Shown here: positions 16,506-24,704 of the stretch, one piece after another
How positions within the stretch are numbered: position 1 is the stretch's first letter
Layout: each line of letters begins with the position of its first letter
Assembly (NCBI GenBank): GCA_035293845.1
Contig: DATGMB010000193.1
Coordinates: 1-26,297, forward strand
DNA from: DATGMB01 sp035293845
Lineage (GTDB): Bacteria; Acidobacteriota; Terriglobia; Bryobacterales; Bryobacteraceae
Direction of reading: 5' to 3'
DNA length: 26,297 nucleotides
Program-made: the position numbers and the translations under genes
Notes under the pieces: model-generated
What the model saw: only the letters and a program-made list of their open reading frames with translations
Databases searched by the model: none
Told to the model about the DNA's origin: nothing

Positions 16506-17606
16506 ATGCACCTCATCCTGATCCTGCTCCTTGCCGCCGCCGGTCTGGCGGCCCAGGATTCGCGGGAAATCCTGAACCGCGGAGTCACCGCCTTTAAGAA
16601 CGGCAGGTACGCGGAGGCGGTATCGGATTTCCAGCAAGCCGTGGACCTGGACCCCACGTTCACTACGGCGCACTTTTATCTCGCAACCGCCCTGATGCAG
16701 CAGTACATCCCCGACGTGCAATCGCCGGAAAACGACGCGCTGTTCCGGCGCGCGGATGCGGAATTCCGCGCCGTCCTGACAACCGATCCGTCCAACAAGG
16801 TGGCGCTGGCCTCGATCGCATCGCTAAATCTCAATGCCAAACGATGGGATGAGGCTGCCGGCTGGTACCGCAAGCTCCTGAACGTCGACCCGACCGACGC
16901 CGCTGCCTACTACTCCCTGGCGTTCATCACTTGGTCGCAGTGGTACCCCGATTACACAAAGGCCCGCGCCGATCTCGGCATGAAGCCGGCCGACCCCGGC
17001 CCGATCCCCGATGCCGCCCTGCGGACCTCGCTGCGCGCGAAGTGGTGGACGGCGCTGGACGACGCCATCTTCAACCTGAATCAGGCCATATCGCGGCAGC
17101 CGCAGTATTCCGATGCCATGGCCTACATGAACCTGATCGTGCGCGAGCGGGCGGATTTGCGGGACGACAAGGCGGAGTATCAGAAAGATATCGCCGAAGC
17201 CGATTCCTGGGTGCAGCAGGCGCTGGATGCGAGGAAGGCTCAAGGCGCCATTAACCGGCTTGGGATGATGCCGCCGCCCTCGCCGCCACCACCGCCGGGA
17301 TCCAGCGGTTCGGCCGCCCGCATTCGGGTCGCGAGCGATGTGCAGGCGCGCAATCTCATCAGCCAGCCGCCGCCGGTTTATCCTCCGCTCGCCAGGCAGG
17401 CGCGCATCGAAGGTGCAGTTCGGCTTGGCGCAATCATCGACAAAGATGGCCGGGTGCAGAACCTGCAAGTGATCAGCGGGCATCCGCTGCTGATCCCCGC
17501 CGCGATCGAAGCGGTCAAGCAGTGGGTCTACCAGCCCACGCTACTGAACGGCCAGCCGGTTCAGGTCCAGACCGAGATCCAGGTCAACTTCACGCTGAGC
17601 CAGTGA
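16506..17606 (+). CDS. Secreted TPR protein with TonB C-terminal domain
   Basis: The protein has 366 residues. GGAGG lies 5 bases before the ATG, a strong ribosome site. Residues 1-16 form a signal peptide ending in LAAQ. TPR-like helical repeats cover about 20-250 (GVTAFKNGRYAEAVSDFQQAVDLDP; AAGWYRKLLNVDPTDAAAYYSLAF). A Pro-rich linker (about 255-270) leads to a TonB C-terminal fold (290-366: YPPLARQARIEGAVRLGAII, then DGRVQNLQVISGHPLL). It lacks the N-terminal anchor of true TonB, so it is probably periplasmic or lipid-surface associated and not an energy transducer. It follows the FHA gene by 60 bp and may be the operon's last gene. It converges tail to tail with the beta-barrel gene, 3 bp between stops. 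Confidence 0.85.
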   Translation: MHLILILLLAAAGLAAQDSREILNRGVTAFKNGRYAEAVSDFQQAVDLDPTFTTAHFYLATALMQQYIPDVQSPENDALFRRADAEFRAVLTTDPSNKVALASIASLNLNAKRWDEAAGWYRKLLNVDPTDAAAYYSLAFITWSQWYPDYTKARADLGMKPADPGPIPDAALRTSLRAKWWTALDDAIFNLNQAISRQPQYSDAMAYMNLIVRERADLRDDKAEYQKDIAEADSWVQQALDARKAQGAINRLGMMPPPSPPPPPGSSGSAARIRVASDVQARNLISQPPPVYPPLARQARIEGAVRLGAIIDKDGRVQNLQVISGHPLLIPAAIEAVKQWVYQPTLLNGQPVQVQTEIQVNFTLSQ

Positions 17607-17609
17607 GGG

Positions 17610-18224
17610 TCAGAACGTGATCCCCACCATGAACTCCGCCTGGTTCTGATTGCTGTTCACAATATTCGCCAGGTTGAAATGCTGGTTGGTCCACCGCGTG
17701 TACCGCAGCTCCGGCAGGATGTGCACTAGAACATGGATATCCAGCCCGACCCCCATCACGAAGCCCGACGTCGTGCTGTTCTGCTGGCCCGATGGGTTCG
17801 CCACCGTGCCGCCCGCAACGCTGTTCCGGATCTCGCTGCTCAGCCCGGTGATGCGGTCCCATGCCACGCCCGCATCCACGTACGGCCGCGCAATCTCGCC
17901 CTTGAACCGGTACTTCAGCAGCACCGGGAATTCCCAGGCGCCCGCGGTGTTCACGCTCGTCACCGCGGTCGCACCGGAGCCGATGAGGTCCTGATAATTG
18001 AAATGCCGGTACAGCGCGTCCACTTCAATTCCCAGGCCGAACGGCAGGTGCAGCTCCGCCGTCGGCCCGACCAGATACCGGTTCGTCACCGTGCTCGATT
18101 CCCCGGAAACCGTGTGGATGAAATCCGTCAGCGGGAGCCCGACCTTCACACCCGCGGAAAAAGGCTGCGCCGCGGCAGTGGCGGCAAATACGAATAAGAG
18201 CGCCAGAAGCGAATGTTTCGTCAC
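17610..18224 (-). CDS. Outer-membrane beta-barrel protein (porin-like family)
   Basis: The protein has 204 residues, starting at a GTG that overlaps the LptB stop (GTGA), so it is likely co-translated with it. Residues 1-19 form a signal peptide ending in TAAA before QPFSAG. The rest alternates hydrophobic and polar residues in about eight strands (for example FSAGVKVGLPL, GLGIEVDALYRHFNY, FPVLLKYRF, ARPYVDAGVAW, FVMGVGLDIHV, LPELRYTRW). It ends in MVGITF, and a C-terminal Phe is the usual signal recognised by the BAM machinery. This fits the outer-membrane beta-barrel domain families (OmpW/OmpA-like, PF13505-type). The specific function is unknown. Confidence 0.82.
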   Translation of the reverse strand: MTKHSLLALLFVFAATAAAQPFSAGVKVGLPLTDFIHTVSGESSTVTNRYLVGPTAELHLPFGLGIEVDALYRHFNYQDLIGSGATAVTSVNTAGAWEFPVLLKYRFKGEIARPYVDAGVAWDRITGLSSEIRNSVAGGTVANPSGQQNSTTSGFVMGVGLDIHVLVHILPELRYTRWTNQHFNLANIVNSNQNQAEFMVGITF

Positions 18225-18949
18225 ACCCTCAGGGTAAACGATTCGCCGAGATAAATCCGCTTGACCTCCGGGTCGCGCTCCAGCGCCTCGGGCGTACCGT
18301 GTCGAAAAATACGGCCGCTGTTGATGATGTACGCGCGATCCGTGACCACCAGCGTCTCGCGCACGGCGTGGTCCGTGATGAGGATGCCGATGCCGGCGTG
18401 CTTGAGGTCGAAGATGATGCGCTGCAGCTCCAGCACCTGAATCGGGTCGATGCCGGAAAACGGCTCGTCGAGCAGCAGGAAGCTGGGGTTGATCACGAGC
18501 GAGCGCGCGATCTCGACGCGCCGCCGCTCGCCGCCCGAAAGCATGTAGCCCGTGCTGCGCCGTACCTTCTCGAGGCCCATCTGATCGATCAGCCGCTCCA
18601 TGCGCTCGTGCCGCTCGCGGCTGCGTAGCGGCAGGGTTTCCAGAATCGCCAGCAGATTTTCTTCGACCGTCAGCTTGCGGAAAACCGAAGCTTCCTGCGG
18701 CAGGTAGCTGATGCCGCGGCGCGCGCGCTGGTACATGGGGAGCGCCGTGATGTCCTGTTCATCGACGAGAATGCGTCCGGAATCCGGACTGATGAGCCCG
18801 ACAATCATGTAGAACGACGTCGTCTTGCCCGCGCCGTTCGGCCCCAGCAGGCCCACGACTTCGCCCTGCTGCACGAACAGCGAAACGTCATCCACCACTC
18901 GGCGGCCGCGATAAGTTTTGGAGATTTCCCGGGTCGTGAGCTTGCTCAT
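18221..18949 (-). CDS. lptB: LPS export ABC transporter ATP-binding protein LptB
   Basis: The protein has 242 residues, close to the usual 240. Walker A is GPNGAGKTT (36-44), Q85 lies in the Q-loop, the ABC signature is LSGGE (137-141), Walker B is FLLLDE (157-162) and the switch His is H194 in ITDHAVRETL. The SFYMIVGLISPDSG and EPFSGIDPI stretches are characteristic of LptB rather than of amino-acid transporters. It powers extraction of lipopolysaccharide from the inner membrane by the LptB2FG complex. The LptC/LptA-like gene lies 8 bp upstream and the beta-barrel gene overlaps its end. LptF/G and RpoN are not in the window; in many Gram-negatives rpoN follows lptB, but not here. Confidence 0.95.
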   Translation of the reverse strand: MSKLTTREISKTYRGRRVVDDVSLFVQQGEVVGLLGPNGAGKTTSFYMIVGLISPDSGRILVDEQDITALPMYQRARRGISYLPQEASVFRKLTVEENLLAILETLPLRSRERHERMERLIDQMGLEKVRRSTGYMLSGGERRRVEIARSLVINPSFLLLDEPFSGIDPIQVLELQRIIFDLKHAGIGILITDHAVRETLVVTDRAYIINSGRIFRHGTPEALERDPEVKRIYLGESFTLRV

Positions 18950-18957
18950 GGCGAGGA

Positions 18958-21228
18958 TTACTTTTTCTTGCGTATCAGGCGGCTGGTGGCCGGCTTGCCG
19001 TCGGACCCGATAGACAGCAGCCTATCATCGTTGATCCAATAGGTCAAACCGCCGGGGCCTTCGGTATAACTGCCATCGCTGCGCACCATGCGCGGCAAGC
19101 CGCCGGTAAGAAGCAGTTTCTGCTCCGCGGTGAAGTATTCGCCGTGCTCCGCCGTACCGTCGTAGGCGAATTCCGGCGAGACCTTGTGAATTTTCACGGC
19201 GCCATCGGCATACGCTTTCTCCAGCCGCGAATCCGCGCCCGATTCGGCCAAAAACGCCCGGATCTGGCTCGCTTTCACCTCCAGGTTCGGCCGGACGAGC
19301 GTCGCGCCGCCCGTGTACACCGCCAGGCGATTGGCGTCGGTATACACCAGGTGCGGCGCATGGACCACGGTGAGCACGGCCTGAGCGCCTTTCTTCTTGT
19401 CCTCGTCCTTGGGCTCCTCCCAGAGGTTCGTGACCACGCGGCCATCGGCCACCAGCGCATGCTTCTCGCGATCGAGGTCGATGGTATCTGCCTGGATGCG
19501 GTTGGCGCCCTGCCACATCACCGCATTGCCCTCATAGTGCAGCTTTTTATTGCGATTCGCCGAATCCATGCGGCGTGCGGTCGCGTGCATCGGCTCATCG
19601 GCGCTGAGCATCTCGGAGTTTTTCTTCTGATCCTTCTCCGGCAGCCGGCTCGATTGCACGTTCCCCTCCGCTGTGAAATCGCCGGTGCGCTGGTCCATGC
19701 GGATGCGGTCGGCGGATGTCGAGCCCGTCGCGTCCGAAATGCGCGCCCCGGTGTCGAGCACCAACAGGTTGCGGTCGCTGTCGAGCGTCCCCTTGGCGGC
19801 CCGTGCTTTGCGGTCGCCCTCGTCGTAAGTGAAATCGCCGGTCTGCTCGACCGTCGACATCTTGCTGGTCTTGGGGTCGAAGCGCACGCCGATCTCCCGG
19901 CTGGCGGTGACGGAAACCGCGCGGTTGTGCTTCTTCTCCTCGGCCGTCGGATCGGTGGTGGTACGGGCGTTGACGGCATGGAACGATTCGATGCGGTTCT
20001 GCGGCCCGTAGGCGATCACCATGTCATTGCCGTTGAGCACGCGGTGGTGCTGCGTGGGCAGATTCGGCAGGAATTCGAGCGTCCCCGGCGCGTGCGTCAC
20101 CATGGACGCGATCTCGCGGCCGCCCGGACGCATCTTGAGGTCCAGCGTGTCGCTCCGCAGTACGTGCGTTTCTCCGGGCTCGCGGCCGGGCATCGGCAGC
20201 GGCTTTTCGGTCACCACGCTCCCGCCGGAGCTGGTTACGGCCGTGAGCGCGCTGTCCGACTCCCCCGGCTCGAACTGCATCTCGACATGCCGCGCGGCGA
20301 TGGACGTCTCGGACGCTTCCGACGTATCGACCAGCCGCGCGTTGCCGTCCCCCACGATGTGCTGGACCGCGCCATCGTCGTCGAAGTCCACGTGCAGGCC
20401 ATCGGCCGCGTATTGCAGCTTGCGCTTGGGATAGGCGTCCGTACCGTGAGCCTGCGTGGCGTCGATGGTGCGGATGGACTTCTTGTCGTCCTCGCCCGTC
20501 TGCAGCTTGATCGTGGCGTCGTTGCCTTCGATGACGGTGTTCTCGCGCGTCATGCGGCCCCACGGCTTGAGCCAGATTTCCGAATCCGCCTCGCGGTAGT
20601 AGAGGCTCCCGGCTTCGATCTTCATCGGCTTGGCGTGCGGTCCCAACGGCTTCCAGTTCAACGTCACGTCCTGCTTCAGATGAAGCTGGTGCGTGTCAGG
20701 ATCGTAGAACGCGCCGGTCGAATGTCCGGTGCCGTGCTCGAAGGCGAAATCCGCCGGCCGGTCGGTCTCGGCCTGGCCGGAGTTGGTGTCGAACGTGACG
20801 CCCGAGGAATCGATGGTGATCAACTGATGCTTGGGCTCGCCCGTCTCCGGAACCTTAAGCACGATGTGCACGGCGCCTTCGGAGTAGAAGCGGTGGTCGG
20901 TTTTGTAATAGCTGGCAGCCGCGCTGGTGACCAGATCGTAGGTGCCGCCGCGCTTATCGTGCAGCTTCAGCGTGACGCCCTTGAGGTCGACGCGCGAGGA
21001 ATCCTTGGCCTCGAGCGCGTCCTTGGCCGTCACTTCGACCATCGTCTTCGAGGCGTTGGTTTCCGTGTAGGTCCAATCCTGGGCGCTGGAATTAAGATCG
21101 TCGGGCAGGCTGGCCGGCTTGGGCGGCGCCTGCGCGCGGATGGCCTTCTTTTCCGCTCTGTAGGTCAAGCCAAGGCCGGCAACGATCGCAGCGATGGCCA
21201 CCAGCAAGAGCCAGCGGGTGCCTCGCAT
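18958..21228 (-). CDS. Large LptC/LptA (OstA-like) fusion protein
   Basis: The protein has 756 residues from the ATG at 21228; a longer frame to 21300 exists but this ATG is followed at once by the signal anchor RWLLLVAIAAIVAGLGLTYRAEKK. The next about 180 residues look like LptC (VTAKDALEAKDSSRVDLKGVTLKL; SAAASYYKTDHRFYSEGAVHI). The remainder consists of repeated OstA/LptA-like jelly-roll strands (ADRIRMDQRTGDFTAEGNVQ; ANRNKKLHYEGNAVMWQGANRIQADTIDLDREKHALVADGRVVT; LEKAYADGAVKI). Classical LptC and LptA are each under 200 residues, so one chain may make up much of the periplasmic LPS bridge. It lies 8 bp before lptB, as expected for the pathway. The assignment is by local pattern, and domain boundaries are approximate. 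Confidence 0.85.
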   Translation of the reverse strand: MRGTRWLLLVAIAAIVAGLGLTYRAEKKAIRAQAPPKPASLPDDLNSSAQDWTYTETNASKTMVEVTAKDALEAKDSSRVDLKGVTLKLHDKRGGTYDLVTSAAASYYKTDHRFYSEGAVHIVLKVPETGEPKHQLITIDSSGVTFDTNSGQAETDRPADFAFEHGTGHSTGAFYDPDTHQLHLKQDVTLNWKPLGPHAKPMKIEAGSLYYREADSEIWLKPWGRMTRENTVIEGNDATIKLQTGEDDKKSIRTIDATQAHGTDAYPKRKLQYAADGLHVDFDDDGAVQHIVGDGNARLVDTSEASETSIAARHVEMQFEPGESDSALTAVTSSGGSVVTEKPLPMPGREPGETHVLRSDTLDLKMRPGGREIASMVTHAPGTLEFLPNLPTQHHRVLNGNDMVIAYGPQNRIESFHAVNARTTTDPTAEEKKHNRAVSVTASREIGVRFDPKTSKMSTVEQTGDFTYDEGDRKARAAKGTLDSDRNLLVLDTGARISDATGSTSADRIRMDQRTGDFTAEGNVQSSRLPEKDQKKNSEMLSADEPMHATARRMDSANRNKKLHYEGNAVMWQGANRIQADTIDLDREKHALVADGRVVTNLWEEPKDEDKKKGAQAVLTVVHAPHLVYTDANRLAVYTGGATLVRPNLEVKASQIRAFLAESGADSRLEKAYADGAVKIHKVSPEFAYDGTAEHGEYFTAEQKLLLTGGLPRMVRSDGSYTEGPGGLTYWINDDRLLSIGSDGKPATSRLIRKKK

Positions 21229-21240
21229 GGGGATAGTTCC

Positions 21241-22107
21241 ATGATAACCCGCGCGCCCTGTGCCGTACGGCAACAGGGGTGGCTGGATGCGGCCGCGCAC
21301 GGCATCACGGGTGAAACCGTCATCGAAGGCATGCCGAACGGCAGTCCGCCGCTCCTGGCGGGGACCGGCGCCGTAGTGGCCGGTCCGTACCTGGCCGGGA
21401 CCTCGCCGGCTGCCGACGCCATCGGCTGCATCGTCGACGCGGCGGATTTCACACAGGCCGCATCCGCGGCTCCGGGGCAGCTCGTAACGATCTTCGGCGC
21501 CGGCATCGGTCCGGCCACGCCGGCCGGCTACGATCCCAGTGGCGCTGGGCTACCCTTCGCGCTCGGCGGCGCCAGCGTCGCAGTCAACGGCGAACCAGCG
21601 CGCTCCTCTACGCGGCATCCGGCCAGATCAATTTCGTGATGCCGAACGGCCTCGGCGCGGCGGGAAGCGTCACGGTGAAGGTGACGGGACCGGGCGGCGT
21701 GACCGCGCAACGCACAATGGCCGCCACGGCCATCAGCCCCGGCCTGTTCACCCTCGGGATCACGGATTACCCGCAGTGCCAGGGAAAGGGGCTGCTCTGC
21801 GCCACCTCGGCCACAGTCTTCAACCAGGATGGCTCGCTGAACTCCTGCTCGAACCCGGCCGCGCCGGGCTCGCAAGTTTCCGTGCTGCTCAACGGCACCG
21901 GGATGCTGGCGCCGTCCGTGGTGGACAACGGCAACCATCCGCTCCCCGGCGTACAGGTCGAGGGCGCGGAGCCCGAAGCCGGGCAGCCGGTCGGGGTCTG
22001 GCGTGTTCTATTGCGATCCCAACGCTCGCCGTTATGCCTACTCATCCCTCACGGTGAACGGCGCCCCGGTGCGGGAGCAGAACGTCGCCATCTGGGTCGG
22101 GCAGTAA
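21241..22107 (+). pseudogene. Remnant of a TIGR03437-type secreted protein, two frameshifts
   Basis: Reading from the ATG at 21241, the frame encodes VDAADFTQAASAAPGQLVTI, FGAGIG and ASVAVNGEPAR, the start of the TIGR03437 domain that ends many Solibacter proteins. At about 21600 the frame must shift to continue LLYAASGQINFVMPNGLG. At about 21995 it must shift again to give SGVFYCDPNARRYAYSSLTV and the natural end VAIWVGQ, stop at 22105-22107. The first shift fits a one-base loss. The usual long propeller or repeat N-terminus is absent, and only 12 bp separate this frame from the divergent LptC/A start. It is therefore probably a 5'-truncated, decayed gene. Assembly errors could explain the shifts but not the missing front. 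Confidence 0.75.
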
Positions 22108-22121
22108 GCCATTCATTTTAT

Positions 22122-22149
22122 AAGGGGTAACATCACCGCGTTACCCCTT
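22122..22149 (+). terminator. Perfect 10-bp hairpin, terminator-like
   Basis: AAGGGGTAAC (22122-22131) pairs fully with GTTACCCCTT (22140-22149) around an 8-nt loop; TT then C follow. It starts 15 bases after the pseudogene's stop. The T-tract is short, so efficient intrinsic termination is uncertain. Because the stem begins with AA and ends with TT it could serve both directions. The rest of the gap to 22227 holds a perfect palindrome GTTTGCAAAC at 22200-22209, possibly an operator, just before the next gene's ribosome site. Confidence 0.6.
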
Positions 22150-22227
22150 TCGTTACCCGCCGATACTCCCCGGCAGACCCGCCTTCATACTACCGTTCGG
22201 TTTGCAAACGGCCTCTCAGGAGGAAAA

Positions 22228-23382
22228 ATGAAACGCCTGTACATGCTGATCTTCGCCGCTGCGGTGGGTTGCACCCCGGCAATGGCTGCCGTTTTCGTCT
22301 TCCCGCGCGTCGACTGCGTGGTGAACGATCAGAACCATTGGGGGAACTACCCACTGTGGCAAAAGGTTCTCGACAGCTCAGGGGGCGATCCCGCCGCCGG
22401 CGAGAGTAGTCCGAGCCTCGCATACTTCGGCTACACCAGCTTCCAGAGCAGCAATGTCACTATCGCACAGGGGTCAAATAATCTCTTCGTGCAGGATCCG
22501 CAATTTCGTAACCAGCCGGCGGTGTACAACCCGGGAACCCACTACTATGTCTTCGGAACCACCTTCGACCCGAGCATCGGACTGAGCTGGTTCCTCAACG
22601 GTTCGTTCGCGACTGCTACTACCATGCTGCCTCCTTGCCCCGGCATGAGCATCAATGGGACGCCGCTCGCGGCGCAATTCGCTCCCGTGGGGGTCGCGAA
22701 CGGCCAGACCGTCCGGCTGAAGGCGAATTGCACCGGAACGTTCTCCTTCGCCGACTCTGCTGGAAACGTGATCGCAAGCAATGCCGGCGCAGCGACAGGC
22801 CAACGCTACTTTGACTTGGTTGGGAGTACCGTCGCTACACCCGGCCATCGGACGCTGGTGCAACCGCGGTTCTCGGGAGGATGTCAGACCAGCGTGGAGG
22901 TGTTCGCCACCGCAACCGGGGTCACCGCCGCGGCCGCGCCACCGATTCAGCCCTACTACCAGTATGCTTTCGATCCGCAGGGCTTATCGGCCGGCCAGAC
23001 GCTGCGCATCAACCTGGCGGCTTCGCCTGCACAGGCCTGCGGCGCCCATATAGCCTTTCAGGACATTTCCGGAAATCCGATCGGCCCGAGTCTCGACACC
23101 GGGGCCGCCGGCCTTGCCGCTGGGACGGCGACCCATCTCGACCTGCCCAGCACGTATGTCCCCGGCTTGAGTGGCTGGAGCGGCGGCCATGTCCTGATCT
23201 GGCCGGTCCTCTACCCGGAGGTGACCACGGGCTCAGTAATCGCTAACAACAATAGCTACACCACTTTCGGCAAGGTGGCGAACAATGTTCTGGTGGACGA
23301 AACCTGCTTCGCCTCGGTGGAAATCTTCGACACGCTCACCGGCAATACGCGGTCGGTCATGAATCCCCAGCCGATCAATTAG
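22228..23382 (+). CDS. Secreted protein of unknown family, intact member of a tandem pair
   Basis: The protein has 384 residues behind an excellent ribosome site (CAGGAGG, 5 bases before the ATG). Residues 1-20 are a signal peptide ending in PAMA. The mature part is rich in Gly, Ser, Thr and Ala and contains paired Cys in the VDC, PPC, ANC, GGC, QAC and ETC contexts, which suggests disulfides and an extracytoplasmic beta-sandwich fold. Two segments look like repeated modules: GQTVRLKANCTGTFSFADSA with NVIAS, and GQTLRINLAASPAQACGAHI with AFQDISGNPI. I do not recognise the family. A degraded second copy lies 73 bp downstream. Function unknown; an exported structural or adhesion protein is possible. 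Confidence 0.8.
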   Translation: MKRLYMLIFAAAVGCTPAMAAVFVFPRVDCVVNDQNHWGNYPLWQKVLDSSGGDPAAGESSPSLAYFGYTSFQSSNVTIAQGSNNLFVQDPQFRNQPAVYNPGTHYYVFGTTFDPSIGLSWFLNGSFATATTMLPPCPGMSINGTPLAAQFAPVGVANGQTVRLKANCTGTFSFADSAGNVIASNAGAATGQRYFDLVGSTVATPGHRTLVQPRFSGGCQTSVEVFATATGVTAAAAPPIQPYYQYAFDPQGLSAGQTLRINLAASPAQACGAHIAFQDISGNPIGPSLDTGAAGLAAGTATHLDLPSTYVPGLSGWSGGHVLIWPVLYPEVTTGSVIANNNSYTTFGKVANNVLVDETCFASVEIFDTLTGNTRSVMNPQPIN

Positions 23383-23399
23383 AAGGAATGCGCGCGGCT

Positions 23400-23421
23400 C
23401 TGGCAGCGCCGGCGCCGCCAG
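23400..23421. terminator. GC-rich palindrome after the secreted-protein gene
   Basis: CTGGCAGCGCC/GGCGCCGCCAG forms an 11-bp stem with one mismatch and essentially no loop, starting 18 bases after the stop at 23382. Only TTT follows after GA. It may be a termination or mRNA-stability element between the two tandem copies; the strandless symmetry prevents a direction call. Confidence 0.35.
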
Positions 23422-23454
23422 ATTTCCGCCAATACTCAACACGGAAGGGAAGAA

Positions 23455-24168
23455 ACGAAGCAAATTGTTTGCCTGACGCTGCTAGCCGGGCTCGCGCCCA
23501 TGTCCGGATCGGCTATCACCTGGCTGCTACGATACCGCAGGGCAATAACAACCTCTTCCTCCAGGACCCTCAATTTCGGCAGCAGCCGACGACATTCATG
23601 CCCGGGGTTCACACCAACGTCTTTGGGACCGCCTTCGACCCGAGCATCGGCCTGAGCTGGTTTCTGAACGGCGCCTATCCTACCGCAGACCGGGCACCGC
23701 ATCCTCGTGCAGCCGCGCTTTATCACTTCCTCCCCGACTCCTGCCAGGCCAGCGTGGAAGTGTATGCCACCGCGACCGGCGTAAGCGCCGCGACGACGCG
23801 GCCCATCCAGCCGCTCTACCAATACGGTCTCGACCCGCAGGGCCTGTCCGCCGGGCAGACTCTGCGGGTCAATCTTGCCGCTCCGGCCAGCCAGTCCTGC
23901 GGCGCGGTCGTCAGCTTCGCCGACGCGTCCGGCAATCCGCTCACCAACTCCATCAATCCCCTCACTCTGACCCAGACGCTTCAGCCTGGGACAGCGGCGT
24001 ATCTCGACCTGCCCAGCACCTCGATTCCCGGCCTCACCGGCTGGAGCGGCGGCCATGTCCCCGTCGTGCCGGCGGTGCATACCCTGGCGACCAGGAGCGT
24101 CCCTCGAAGTCTATGACACGCTCACCGGCAACACCCGGACACTGGTAAATCCGCAGCCGCTCCATTAA
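23455..24168 (+). pseudogene. Degraded tandem copy of the upstream secreted-protein gene
   Basis: The remains follow the intact copy closely (NNLFLQDPQFRQQP; FDPSIGLSWFLNG; QASVEVYATATGVSAA; YGLDPQGLSAGQTLRVNLAA; LDLPSTSIPGLTGWSGGHV). The lesions are: ACG at 23455 where the start ATG should be, after a purine-rich ribosome site and before a clear signal peptide (KQIVCLTLLAGLAPMSGSA); loss of about 60 residues after the signal peptide with a frame change; loss of about 80 residues after LNGAYPTA, followed by a short out-of-frame stretch TGHRILVQPRF; and a frame change near 24095 that strands the natural end LEVYDTLTGNTRTLVNPQP. The last frame stops at 24166-24168. It is a pseudogene with high confidence. 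Confidence 0.85.
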
Positions 24169-24206
24169 GAAGAGCCATGCGCCCCCGCGCTATACTCGGG
24201 ACGCGC

Positions 24207-24704
24207 ATGGCCAAACCCATCCAGATCTTCGTCACCGGCGGCACCTTCGACAAGGAATACAACGAGCTCACCGGCGAGCTCTATTTCAAGGACACGCACA
24301 TCGGCGAGATGCTGCGGCTCGGCCGCTGTCTTCTGGACGTCGCCGTCGAAACCCTCATGATGATCGACAGCCTGCAGATGACCGATGCCGGCCGCCGGCT
24401 GATCCTGGACCGCTGCCGCGCAACCCCTGCCACCCGCATCGTCATCACCCACGGCACCGACACCATGGAGCAGACCGCCGCTGTCCTGGGCCAGGCCATC
24501 GCCGGAAAAACCATCGTCCTCACCGGCGCCATGATCCCCTACCGGTTCGGAAGCTCGGACGGCATGTTCAATCTCGGCACCGCTCTCGCGTTCGTTCAGG
24601 CGCTGGCCCCCGGGGTATACGTCGCGATGAACGGTAAGTGCTTTCCCTGGAATCGCGTACGGAAGAATCGCGAGGCCGGTATTTTTGAGAGCAGCGAGTC
24701 ATAA
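24207..24704 (+). CDS. Single-domain asparaginase-like protein
   Basis: The protein has 165 residues from the ATG at 24207; an in-frame ATG at 24177 would add ten residues unlike the family's start. The type I/II L-asparaginase N-terminal domain motifs are present: VTGGTFDKEYNE with T13, ITHGTDTM with T84-D85, and KTIVLTGAM (101-109). SSDGMFNLGTALAF follows, and the end VRKNREAGIFE carries K153 where classical enzymes have a catalytic Lys (my alignment by eye). Classical asparaginases are about 320-350 residues with a second domain; this one ends after the first. Stand-alone short members are known to be annotated as asparaginase-domain proteins, so it need not be a truncation. Cytoplasmic, predicted to hydrolyse asparagine or a related amide; the substrate is unproven. 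Confidence 0.82.
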   Translation: MAKPIQIFVTGGTFDKEYNELTGELYFKDTHIGEMLRLGRCLLDVAVETLMMIDSLQMTDAGRRLILDRCRATPATRIVITHGTDTMEQTAAVLGQAIAGKTIVLTGAMIPYRFGSSDGMFNLGTALAFVQALAPGVYVAMNGKCFPWNRVRKNREAGIFESSES

